Below are positions 1 to 5,484 of a DNA stretch of 5,499 nt, in pieces. Positions within the stretch are counted from its first letter, which is position 1; each line of letters begins with the position of its first letter. The position numbers and the translations under genes were made by a program. The stretch is from an uncultured Atopobium sp. (GTDB taxonomy: Bacteria; Actinomycetota; Coriobacteriia; Coriobacteriales; Atopobiaceae). Where the stretch lies: NCBI GenBank assembly GCA_916720015.1, contig CAKAPZ010000074.1, forward strand, positions 1 through 5,499. The letters run 5' to 3'. The notes below the pieces were generated by a model, which was not told the DNA's origin, searched no databases, and saw only the letters and a list, made by a program, of their open reading frames with translations.

Positions 1-528
1 AACCAGCAGTACCAGAGAAGCTCCGGCAATCTTTACCTTATAGCTTCTGATTGTTTTGCTCATGCAAGCAAGCAGCCAGGCACACAGACCCCAGAGCACA
101 TAAAAGTGCATTTCAACAGCAAGACTCCAGGTGTGCAGATACACATGAGGAGCAAATTGGTTCTCGTAGCTGTTGCCCAGAACAATCTCGAAGTAATTAG
201 TTACAAAGCCAAGAGCTGCGGCAATCTGATACTTAATGCCGGCAATAAACTCGGTTCGCACAAGTAAAAGAAACGGCGTGCACACCAGCACCATAAACAC
301 AAGCGGCGGCACAATTCTGTAGAAACGCCTGCGCAGGAATCCAATGACGTCGATGGATCTAAAGCGAGCAAACTCGTCAATCAAAAGAGCCGTGATGAGA
401 TAGCCCGAGAACGTAAAGAATACGTCGACGCCAATGAAGCCGCCTGGAAGCGCGTCCTTAAAAAAGTGATATATAAGGACCAGAACAAGTCCTGTTATAC
501 GTACAAGCGAAAACCATTTAATTCGCAC
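1..528 (-). CDS. OatA-like acyltransferase-3 family membrane protein, N-terminal 176 residues (C-terminus off the window)
   Basis: This is a membrane O-acyltransferase of the acyltransferase-3 (OafA/YrhL/OatA N-terminal) family, which moves acyl groups, usually acetyl, onto cell-wall or surface glycans. Reading the minus strand from GTG at 528 gives 176 open codons to the window edge. The family landmarks appear in order: start VRIKWFSLVRITG, first membrane helix ending in YHFF with the conserved His21, GGFIGVDVFFTFSGYLIT (29-46), RRRFYRIVPPL (66-76), and HTWSLAVEMHFY (132-143). Hydrophobic helices follow. The GTG is chosen because homologues start with the same RIKWFSL-type sequence and AAGGGA lies 9 nt upstream. 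The start lies inside the end of the upstream MORN gene (11-bp overlap), so translation is probably coupled. The stop lies outside the window, so it is unknown whether a C-terminal SGNH esterase domain follows, as in true OatA. The family is certain; the substrate is not. Confidence 0.9.
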   Translation of the reverse strand, partial: MRIKWFSLVRITGLVLVLIYHFFKDALPGGFIGVDVFFTFSGYLITALLIDEFARFRSIDVIGFLRRRFYRIVPPLVFMVLVCTPFLLLVRTEFIAGIKYQIAAALGFVTNYFEIVLGNSYENQFAPHVYLHTWSLAVEMHFYVLWGLCAWLLACMSKTIRSYKVKIAGASLVLLV

Positions 529-1360
529 TTTGATAAATCCCTTGCTTAAAAGTTCCTTCGTACACAATATTGTCTTGCGTAGTGAGCTTTCCTTGGCCGT
601 CTGCCAGGCCTTTTACAAACTGACCTTCGTATGTCCAGCCGTCCTTTGAGGTGTACGTTCCGGTGCCTTGGAAATACCCGTCGACAAATTCTCCCTCGTA
701 GGTATCGCCGTTTTCAAAGGTCATCTTGCCTTGTCCATTCATCTTTCCCTGAATGGTAGTGCCGGTATACGTCACCTGATTGTCGCCGAATACCAGCGTT
801 TTTTGACTTGGTCGGTTGACCAAAACAATCGAGAGCACCGCAAGCGCCAAAATTGCAACAACACTTACCAGCTCCAGCCTTTTTCTACTCGCACTCACGG
901 GGCGAGAATGGCGCTGTTCTGGCTCTGGATCTGCTTGATTGCGAGGACGCTTCTCCACACGAATGTTTTTGCGTGCAGATAGAGGCGTTTTCTGGCGCTT
1001 CTTTTTTTCTGGCGCAACTTTAGGCCGCATGTTTTCTGCAAGTTTTTCTGCAGGTTTTTCCGCGGACTGTACTGCAGGCTTTTCCGCGGGCTGCGCAGCA
1101 GGCTGTGCTGCGCTCTGAACTGCAGGCTTACGCTGCGCAAACGACGCAAAAGCAGATGAAAGCTGCTCAGATGCAGTCTGAAGAGCAGCTGCTGGACTTG
1201 CCGTAGTATCAACCTTCTCTACGGAAGCCTGAGGTGCTTCTACAGGTGCAACTTCCCTTGCCTCAGATGAAGGCTCAGGGACGTGCGCCGCTTTAACCAT
1301 ATGACGAGCGTTTCTTTTTTTAGCAGAAAAACGCGTAGGAGAACTCACTAGGTATTCCAA
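518..1360 (-). CDS. Single-pass membrane protein with extracytoplasmic MORN repeats
   Basis: A protein of up to 280 residues with three visible parts. Residues 1-161 are low-complexity and rich in Ala, Pro, Glu and Lys, with a 16-residue tandem repeat at 78-109 and a very basic stretch at 119-161. Residues 162-181 form one hydrophobic membrane helix (LELVSVVAILALAVLSIVLV). Residues 198-276 contain three MORN repeats starting YTG (198), YEG (221) and YEG (244), plus a fourth partial one starting YEG (267). Each has the usual G-x-G-x-(M/L/Y)-T core. Basic residues before the helix predict the N-terminus inside and the MORN part outside the cell. MORN repeats form beta-hairpin scaffolds for protein or lipid contact; the target here is unknown. 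The stop overlaps the start of the acyltransferase gene by 11 bp, suggesting a joint role. The start is uncertain: TTG 1360, GTG 1348 and ATG 1300 are in frame, all with poor ribosome binding sites, while a good one lies upstream in another frame. Confidence 0.8.
   Translation of the reverse strand: MEYLVSSPTRFSAKKRNARHMVKAAHVPEPSSEAREVAPVEAPQASVEKVDTTASPAAALQTASEQLSSAFASFAQRKPAVQSAAQPAAQPAEKPAVQSAEKPAEKLAENMRPKVAPEKKKRQKTPLSARKNIRVEKRPRNQADPEPEQRHSRPVSASRKRLELVSVVAILALAVLSIVLVNRPSQKTLVFGDNQVTYTGTTIQGKMNGQGKMTFENGDTYEGEFVDGYFQGTGTYTSKDGWTYEGQFVKGLADGQGKLTTQDNIVYEGTFKQGIYQSAN
538..543 (-). promoter_or_regulatory. Ribosome binding site of the acyltransferase gene
   Basis: AAGGGA on the minus strand ends 9 nt before the GTG at 528 and lies within the last codons of the MORN gene. 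It supports the non-ATG start and an overlapping, coupled arrangement. Confidence 0.6.
1034..1129 (-). repeat. Two tandem 48-bp in-frame repeats in the MORN gene
   Basis: Residues 78-93 and 94-109 are two copies of a 16-residue unit starting KPAVQSA. They match at 11 of 16 positions, and the first seven residues are identical. Further degenerate AEKPAE-type units sit inside. The unit is Ala/Pro/Lys/Glu rich and likely forms an extended spacer on the cytoplasmic side. Copy number could vary between strains. Confidence 0.75.
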
Positions 1361-1377
1361 TTCAATCGATTTGTTAA

Positions 1378-1402
1378 CTATTTCATTGTACTAATTTCCT
1401 TC
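1378..1402 (-). promoter_or_regulatory. Strong Shine-Dalgarno opening onto a two-codon ORF (ATG-AAA-TAG) upstream of the MORN gene
   Basis: On the minus strand GAAGGAA (1402-1396) is followed after 9 nt by ATG at 1386. This is the best initiation signal upstream of the MORN gene, but the frame reads ATG AAA TAG and stops at once. The ATG lies one base out of frame with the MORN ORF. One extra A in the AAA run would give ATG AAA ATA GTT AAC and join it to that ORF, adding MKIVNKSIE before the TTG codon. It may be a real minimal leader ORF, a broken start, or a sequencing error. Confidence 0.6.
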
Positions 1403-1423
1403 AACTTTTGAATTGTCATTTGT

Positions 1424-1429
1424 CCTATA
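1424..1429 (-). promoter_or_regulatory. Weak -10 candidate for the MORN/acyltransferase pair
   Basis: TATAGG on the minus strand matches the TATAAT consensus at 4 of 6 positions. It would start transcription about 20 nt before the GAAGGAA ribosome binding site. There is no convincing -35 box at 16-18 bp (the 17-bp position reads TACCTG), so this is only a candidate. Confidence 0.22.
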
Positions 1430-1552
1430 CACATTTACCAGATTCACAGGTACGCCCGCTGTTTTTCTGCGATTTTCTGTTCTAAGTAAAAAGAGAGAGG
1501 GGTACACTACAGGGTGGTATTAAAAAAGAAACAAAATGTGCTTACTAAAGTG

Positions 1553-1561
1553 TGTTCTAAT
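1553..1561 (+). promoter_or_regulatory. Extended -10 promoter candidate for the pyrophosphatase gene
   Basis: TGTTCTAAT has the extended-10 TGn element followed by TCTAAT, which matches TATAAT at 5 of 6 positions. No good -35 is seen at 16-18 bp, as is common for extended -10 promoters. Transcription would begin near 1568, leaving a short leader of about 30 nt before ATG 1600. Confidence 0.4.
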
Positions 1562-1566
1562 TAGAA
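1555..1566. promoter_or_regulatory. Perfect 12-bp palindrome over the candidate -10 (possible operator)
   Basis: TTCTAATTAGAA is a perfect dyad with no spacer. It covers the candidate -10 hexamer and the positions just downstream, which is where a repressor would block RNA polymerase. It is AT-rich and short, so it could be chance; no regulator gene lies in the window. Confidence 0.35.
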
Positions 1567-1588
1567 AGTTACATCATCGACATTACCA

Positions 1589-1594
1589 GGGAGG
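1589..1594 (+). promoter_or_regulatory. Ribosome binding site of the pyrophosphatase gene
   Basis: GGGAGG ends 5 nt before ATG 1600. It is a near-consensus Shine-Dalgarno sequence and fixes the start codon. Confidence 0.85.
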
Positions 1595-1599
1595 CGAAG

Positions 1600-3267
1600 A
1601 TGGCAGAAGCAATTCGTAAAGTAAATATCATTGGCCATTTGAACCCAGATACAGACAGCATTTGTGCTGCAATTTCTTATGCGTATCTCAAAAATCAGAT
1701 TGATAACCCTATCTATGAAGCTCGTCGCGCTGGCTCACTCAACCGTGAGACTGCGTTTGTCCTAAATCACTTTGGCTTCGAAGAGCCACAGCTTATTACT
1801 ACGGTTACTCCTCAGATCAAAGATGCAGAGATTCAGGCTCAGCCAAAAGTTGATGCTGGAATGAGCCTCTATGCTGCTTGGCAGCTCATGCAGGACGTCA
1901 AGCTTGATACACTCTGCGTTACTGATGAGGAAGAAGAGCTTACCGGCCTGATTGCCGTTAAAGATATTGCAAATGCAAACATGAGCCTTTCCGAGCCAAA
2001 CCTGCTCTCTAAGGCTAAGACAAGCTATGCAAATATCGTTTCTACGCTTGGTGGCACCATGGTTCTTGGTGATCCTCAGGGCGTTGTTAAGCAGGGTAAT
2101 ATTCGCGTTGGTACCAGCGCTTCTGCACTTTCAGAGATTGTTGATGCTGGCGATATCATTGTTGTTGCTGGCAACCATGAGAACCAGACTATCGCAGTTG
2201 AGCACGGTGCTTCTTGCCTTATTGTCTCTTGCGATGCTCCAATTGCTCAGGACGTTATTGACCTGGCTAAAAAGCGTGATTGCGCTATTATCAGCACTCC
2301 TCGCGATACTTTTGAGGTAGCTCGCCTGCTTATCATGTCTATGCCTGTACGTGAGAAGATGCTCACTAACGACATCCTTAAGTTCAGCGTCAACACCGCA
2401 ATTGATGATGCTCGTAAGGAAATGACCAACTCAAGGCACCGCTTCTTCCCTGTTATTAACGAGAACGGCACTTTTGCTGGTCTTATCAGCGGTCCTGGTC
2501 TTTTGAATCCTCGCAAGAAACATGTCATTCTTGTTGACCACAACGAGCGCACTCAAGCAGTTGACGGTCTTGAGCAGGCCGAGATCATGGAGATTGTTGA
2601 CCACCACCGCATCGGCTCCATTGAGACTTCTAACCCAATTACCTTTAGAAACGTCCCTGTTGGCTGCACCTGCACCATCATCTACGGCCTCTATCACGAG
2701 TACGGCATTGAAATTCCTAAAAATATTGCTGGCCTCATGCTCTCTGCAATTCTTTCTGACACCCTTGCATTCCGCTCCCCTACCTGCACCGAGCGCGATA
2801 TCGTTGCTGGTAAGAAGCTTGCGGAGATTTGCGGAGAAGACATTGACACCTACTCTGAGCAGATGTTCGACGCTGGTGCAGACCTTACTGGTCGTACTGC
2901 AGAAGAAGTCTTCCACGGTGATTACAAGGTGTTCAGCCGTGGCGGCGTAAAGTTTGGCGTTGGCCAGGGATCCTTCATGACCGAGTCCAGCCGCAAGGCC
3001 GCAGAGGAACTTGTTGGACCATTCTTGGAGACTGCCGCAAAATCCGAAGAGCTTCCAATGGTCTTCTACATGTTCACCGACGTTAAGAGCCAGGTCACCG
3101 AGATGCTCTTCTACGGTGCTAATGCTGCCAACGTCATCGAGCGTGCCTTTAACGTAAAGGTTGATGGCAACATTGCTGTTCTTCCAGGCGTCGTAAGCCG
3201 TAAGAAGCAGGTTGTTCCATCTCTCATGGCAACGCTTCAGACGCTTGCCGAGGAAGCCGCCAACTAA
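1600..3267 (+). CDS. ppaC: Family II Mn-dependent inorganic pyrophosphatase with regulatory CBS-DRTGG-CBS insert
   Basis: A cytoplasmic enzyme that hydrolyses pyrophosphate to two phosphates, pulling nucleic acid, protein and coenzyme synthesis forward. Its 555 residues match the long CBS-PPase type rather than the short 310-residue type. The DHH catalytic domain is split: GHLNPDTDS (12-20; metal ligands His13, Asp17, Asp19) comes first, then an insert, then VDHNE (312-316), DHH (334-336) and SDT (386-388). The DHHA2 domain follows, ending in SRKKQVVP (533-540), whose Arg and Lys residues bind phosphate in this family. The insert holds CBS 1 (about 75-128), a DRTGG domain (about 130-245) and CBS 2 (about 250-302). 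In characterised relatives the CBS pair binds adenine nucleotides (AMP and ADP inhibit, ATP can activate) and the DRTGG domain is linked to diadenosine polyphosphate activation. All catalytic residues I can check are present. The gene stands alone, with its own promoter candidate and terminator. The family is certain; the regulation is inferred. Confidence 0.97.
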   Translation: MAEAIRKVNIIGHLNPDTDSICAAISYAYLKNQIDNPIYEARRAGSLNRETAFVLNHFGFEEPQLITTVTPQIKDAEIQAQPKVDAGMSLYAAWQLMQDVKLDTLCVTDEEEELTGLIAVKDIANANMSLSEPNLLSKAKTSYANIVSTLGGTMVLGDPQGVVKQGNIRVGTSASALSEIVDAGDIIVVAGNHENQTIAVEHGASCLIVSCDAPIAQDVIDLAKKRDCAIISTPRDTFEVARLLIMSMPVREKMLTNDILKFSVNTAIDDARKEMTNSRHRFFPVINENGTFAGLISGPGLLNPRKKHVILVDHNERTQAVDGLEQAEIMEIVDHHRIGSIETSNPITFRNVPVGCTCTIIYGLYHEYGIEIPKNIAGLMLSAILSDTLAFRSPTCTERDIVAGKKLAEICGEDIDTYSEQMFDAGADLTGRTAEEVFHGDYKVFSRGGVKFGVGQGSFMTESSRKAAEELVGPFLETAAKSEELPMVFYMFTDVKSQVTEMLFYGANAANVIERAFNVKVDGNIAVLPGVVSRKKQVVPSLMATLQTLAEEAAN

Positions 3268-3289
3268 CACGCACTTCTCGCGCAGCAAC

Positions 3290-3323
3290 CTCATGCGAGT
3301 TTCCGCGCCTCACGCGAGCTTCC
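3290..3323. repeat. Imperfect 15-bp direct repeat with 19-bp period downstream of the pyrophosphatase gene
   Basis: CTCATGCGAGTTTCC (3290-3304) and CTCACGCGAGCTTCC (3309-3323) match at 13 of 15 positions. They are bracketed by two copies of ACTTCTCGC at 3273-3281 and 3333-3341, exactly 60 bp apart. The stretch 3268-3357 has no credible gene. It may be a decayed repeat or fold in the 3' untranslated RNA. Confidence 0.5.
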
Positions 3324-3357
3324 ACTGCACGGACTTCTCGCCATTGACTGAAATGAC

Positions 3358-3392
3358 AACGCCTACCTGCACATGTGCGGGTAGGCGTTTTT
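3358..3392 (+). terminator. Rho-independent terminator of the pyrophosphatase gene, possibly bidirectional
   Basis: The 10-bp stem AACGCCTACC (3358-3367) pairs with GGTAGGCGTT (3380-3389). It is extended inward by a T-G wobble and GCA/TGC around a CATG loop. It is followed on the plus strand by a five-T run (3388-3392), which overlaps the end of the stem. It ends one base before the stop codon of the convergent sirtuin gene. Read on the minus strand the same hairpin is followed by the weaker tail TGTCATTT, so it may also end sirtuin transcripts, less efficiently. Confidence 0.9.
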
Positions 3393-4244
3393 CTACAGGA
3401 GCTGTTCTATGACGGCGCCTATTCTGTCTCTGATCACCAGATTGGCGCGATTATCGTACGGCGTAGGCTGGTCGTTAATGATGGCCATCTTGTTGCCCTC
3501 GTAGTAGTCGAGAAGACCGGCGGCAGGCTGCACTACCAGCGAACTTCCTGCAACCACAAGGACCTCCGCTTGCGAGATGACGTTCAAGGCTCCATACACG
3601 GTGTCCATGTTGAGGCCTTCTCCGTAGAAGACAATATCAGGCCTAATAACTGCGCCGCATTGACAAAGCGGCACGACAGACGACTGCTCTTCAATCTGAT
3701 CGAGCGTGTAGGTGTGGCCGCACTCGGGACAATAAAAGCGCGTTTCGTTGCCGTGAAGCTCAAATACACGCTTGCTACCAGCGACTTGATGCAGTCCGTC
3801 GATGTTTTGCGTCACCACAGCGCGCAGCTTTCCCGCAGCTTCCAGCGACGCCAGCCACTTGTGGGCAATGTTTGGCTGGGCCTCCCCCAGATGATGAGAA
3901 TTTCTAAAATACGTGTAATACGCTGCGGGATAATCCAAAAACACATCAAGCGAGAAGATCTCTTCAAGTGTAAAGTCTGGCGCCTTGCTGTAGGCAAAAG
4001 ACTCCTCGTTGTCTGGATCAACGGTTACGCCATTTCCCAGGTCATAGGCTTCTTTTCCCATGTCATAGCCGTCTTGGCCAAGGCCAATAGTCATGTTTTC
4101 TACCTTGATGCCGCCCTGACGATACAGACCATTAGTACCCCTAAAATCTGGAATACCACTTTCTGTTGATACGCCTGCACCACCAAAGAAGACAATGTTA
4201 TCTGACGACTGAATCCAGTCTTTAAGCTGCTCAATCTTGGTCAT
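3393..4244 (-). CDS. cobB: Sir2-family NAD-dependent protein deacylase (sirtuin) with a large insertion
   Basis: A sirtuin removes acyl groups from lysines using NAD+, releasing nicotinamide and O-acyl-ADP-ribose in the cytoplasm. The 283-residue product carries the full set of motifs: GAGVSTESGIPDFRG (22-36) for NAD binding, TQNIDGLH (145-152), catalytic His164 in ELHGN, a zinc knuckle with Cys172 and Cys175 (CPEC) and Cys194 and Cys196 (CQC), RPDIVFYGE (201-209), and GSSLVVQPA (233-241). Simple bacterial sirtuins are about 240-250 residues. The extra length lies at about 43-88, just after GTNGLYRQ, in the small-domain/cofactor-loop region, and includes a duplicated seven-residue unit. ATG 4244 is preceded by AGAGG with 6-nt spacing. 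The gene lies downstream of the CobW-family gene on the same strand but behind a terminator, and converges on the pyrophosphatase gene. Desuccinylase-type residues are not evident, so deacetylation is the default guess. Confidence 0.95.
   Translation of the reverse strand: MTKIEQLKDWIQSSDNIVFFGGAGVSTESGIPDFRGTNGLYRQGGIKVENMTIGLGQDGYDMGKEAYDLGNGVTVDPDNEESFAYSKAPDFTLEEIFSLDVFLDYPAAYYTYFRNSHHLGEAQPNIAHKWLASLEAAGKLRAVVTQNIDGLHQVAGSKRVFELHGNETRFYCPECGHTYTLDQIEEQSSVVPLCQCGAVIRPDIVFYGEGLNMDTVYGALNVISQAEVLVVAGSSLVVQPAAGLLDYYEGNKMAIINDQPTPYDNRANLVIRDRIGAVIEQLL
4033..4068 (-). repeat. 21-bp period in-frame duplication inside the sirtuin insertion
   Basis: Two 15-bp copies, TTTCCCAGGTCATAG (4033-4047) and TTTCCCATGTCATAG (4054-4068) on the plus strand, differ at one base and are spaced 21 bp apart, exactly seven codons. 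The encoded tandem is YDMGKEA-YDLGNGV (residues 60-73). This looks like a recent slippage duplication that kept the frame. Confidence 0.8.
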
Positions 4245-4250
4245 TAGGCA

Positions 4251-4255
4251 CCTCT
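4251..4255 (-). promoter_or_regulatory. Ribosome binding site of the sirtuin gene
   Basis: AGAGG on the minus strand lies 6 nt before ATG 4244. It sits 5 nt after the T-tract of the upstream terminator, so a transcript coming from the CobW-family gene must read through that terminator to include it. Confidence 0.7.
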
Positions 4256-4260
4256 AACCT

Positions 4261-4290
4261 AAAAAAGGGACCCGGATAAACTGGGTCCCT
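4261..4290 (-). terminator. Rho-independent terminator between the CobW-family gene and the sirtuin gene
   Basis: On the minus strand AGGGACCCAG pairs with CCGGGTCCCT around TTTAT, a 10-bp stem with one G-T wobble, followed by six T's (4266-4261). It is textbook in form and oriented to end the CobW-family transcript. It lies immediately before the sirtuin start, so it could also act as an attenuator for that gene. Confidence 0.9.
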
Positions 4291-4298
4291 CGATTTCA

Positions 4299-4319
4299 AG
4301 CGCCGGAGCTCTTGGCGCT
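4299..4319 (-). other. Second small hairpin upstream of the intergenic terminator
   Basis: AGCGCC (4299-4304) and GGCGCT (4314-4319) form a 6-bp stem around a 9-nt loop containing the palindrome GAGCTC. It has no T-tract, so it is not a terminator by itself. It follows the CobW-family stop codon by a few bases and may protect the 3' end or pause polymerase. Confidence 0.45.
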
Positions 4320-4326
4320 GAAAACG

Positions 4327-5472
4327 CTAGTAGTCAAACTCGTTAGGAACATACTCAGTAAGGCATGCATCCAGACCGGCTTCAATTTCTTCATGGTTCA
4401 TATGACGACCAATGAAGCACAGTTTTGTTTGACGATCGCCCAGTTCATCATCCCATTCTGCGCGTAGCTCGGGTTTCTCGTCAAGAAGGGTTTCTCGCTC
4501 ATCCTCTGGCAGCGATGCGTAGAACATACCGTTCTCGTAGAACTGGACCTGCTTGCCTGCCTGCTCAAAAACAAAGCTCATCTCGGGGTCTTGCGAAATC
4601 CAAACGCTACCCTTGACGCGGATGATGTTCTTTGGCCAGCTAGCCACAAACTCATTGAGTTTGTCCAGGTCAAATGGCTGACGACGGCGATACACAAAGG
4701 TGGTAATCTCGTACTCCAAAACCTCTGGATCCTCGTGCTCCTCAGGGTGCTCCATTGCATCCATCCAGGCAGCGGAGGCGTAGGCCTTGTCAAAGTCAAA
4801 ACGACCTGTATTGATGAGCTCACTCATTGGAATGTCACCGTTGACTGCCTCGACAATAACGGCGTCCTTCTGAAGTCCGCGCACAAGTGCCTTGAGCTCG
4901 TGGAGCTGCTCAGGGGTTACCAGGTCAGTCTTGTTGAGCACCAGCGTAGAGCAGAACTCAATCTGCTGAATAAGCAGGTTCTCGATATCGTCTTCTTCAA
5001 TATCAGGGTCGAGAAGATCGGCGCCGTTGTGGAACTCCTCAAACATGCGAGCACAGTCAACAACTGCGACGATGTTATCAAGGTTGAGGTGAGAGTGATT
5101 AGTTGCATGCTGACTCTGATTGCAGAATGCAGAAATGTTATAGGTAATGGGGATTGGCTCGCAGATGCCCGAAGCCTCAATAATGATGTAGTCAAACTCC
5201 TCGGTATCGGCCAAATCACCCAACTGAAGTGCTAAGTCATTAGAAAGGGTGCAGCAGAGACAACCGTTGGTCAGAGGAATAACGTCGCCCTCTTTAGCGT
5301 AGCCGCCGTCTTTAATAAGACCGGCGTCAACATTAATCTCGCCAATGTCATTGACGATAACTGCTGCGTGAATACCTTCAGTGTTAGAAAGAATGTGGTT
5401 CAAAATAGTGGTCTTACCTGCGCCTAAATAGCCGGTAAGCAGCACAATTTTCACCTGCTTTGGTTCAGACAT
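4327..5472 (-). CDS. CobW/COG0523-family metallochaperone GTPase (YciC/ZigA-like)
   Basis: A cytoplasmic G3E-class GTPase thought to load metal, usually zinc, into client proteins using GTP hydrolysis. From ATG 5472 the product has 381 residues. Visible motifs are Walker A GYLGAGKTT (14-22), the family metal site GCLCC (70-74; Cys71, Cys73, Cys74), Walker B-like IIIEASGICEP (96-106), and guanine-specificity NKTD (180-183). The CobW C-terminal domain spans about 255-372, ending in FIGRHMNHEEIEAGLDACL. His122, His126 and His128 form a short His-rich loop that may add metal contacts. The ATG at 5472 is preferred to an in-frame TTG at 5487 because AAGGAG sits 6 nt before it. The upstream promoter lies outside the window, so a zinc-responsive (Zur) site cannot be checked. 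True CobW of cobalamin synthesis is unlikely, since no cobalamin genes are nearby. The metal and client are not determined. Confidence 0.95.
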   Translation of the reverse strand: MSEPKQVKIVLLTGYLGAGKTTILNHILSNTEGIHAAVIVNDIGEINVDAGLIKDGGYAKEGDVIPLTNGCLCCTLSNDLALQLGDLADTEEFDYIIIEASGICEPIPITYNISAFCNQSQHATNHSHLNLDNIVAVVDCARMFEEFHNGADLLDPDIEEDDIENLLIQQIEFCSTLVLNKTDLVTPEQLHELKALVRGLQKDAVIVEAVNGDIPMSELINTGRFDFDKAYASAAWMDAMEHPEEHEDPEVLEYEITTFVYRRRQPFDLDKLNEFVASWPKNIIRVKGSVWISQDPEMSFVFEQAGKQVQFYENGMFYASLPEDERETLLDEKPELRAEWDDELGDRQTKLCFIGRHMNHEEIEAGLDACLTEYVPNEFDY

Positions 5473-5478
5473 AGTGAG

Positions 5479-5484
5479 CTCCTT
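5479..5484 (-). promoter_or_regulatory. Ribosome binding site of the CobW-family gene
   Basis: AAGGAG on the minus strand lies 6 nt before ATG 5472. This decides the start in favour of ATG over the TTG at 5487, which lies upstream of this site and has no ribosome binding site visible in the 12 bases remaining. Confidence 0.85.

Noticed and set aside
668..982. 104-codon plus-strand open frame opposite the MORN gene
   Set aside because: It is antisense to the MORN repeats and membrane helix, and has no Shine-Dalgarno sequence or recognisable protein.
1408..1431. TTGAAT/TTGTCA and TATACA as a plus-strand promoter
   Set aside because: The spacing between the boxes is far below 16-18 bp in each combination, and they lie much further from the gene than the extended -10 at 1553.
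2431..3294. 287-codon open frame on the minus strand across the pyrophosphatase gene
   Set aside because: It is antisense to a certain gene with complete catalytic motifs, has no ribosome binding site or recognisable domain, and its openness follows from the codon bias of the sense gene.
3375..4169. 264-codon open frame on the plus strand across the sirtuin gene
   Set aside because: It is antisense to the sirtuin, begins within the terminator stem of the pyrophosphatase gene, and shows no domain or initiation signal.
4591..5235. 214-codon open frame on the plus strand across the CobW-family gene
   Set aside because: It is a shadow of the sense gene, which has every expected GTPase motif; no start signal or family resemblance is seen.
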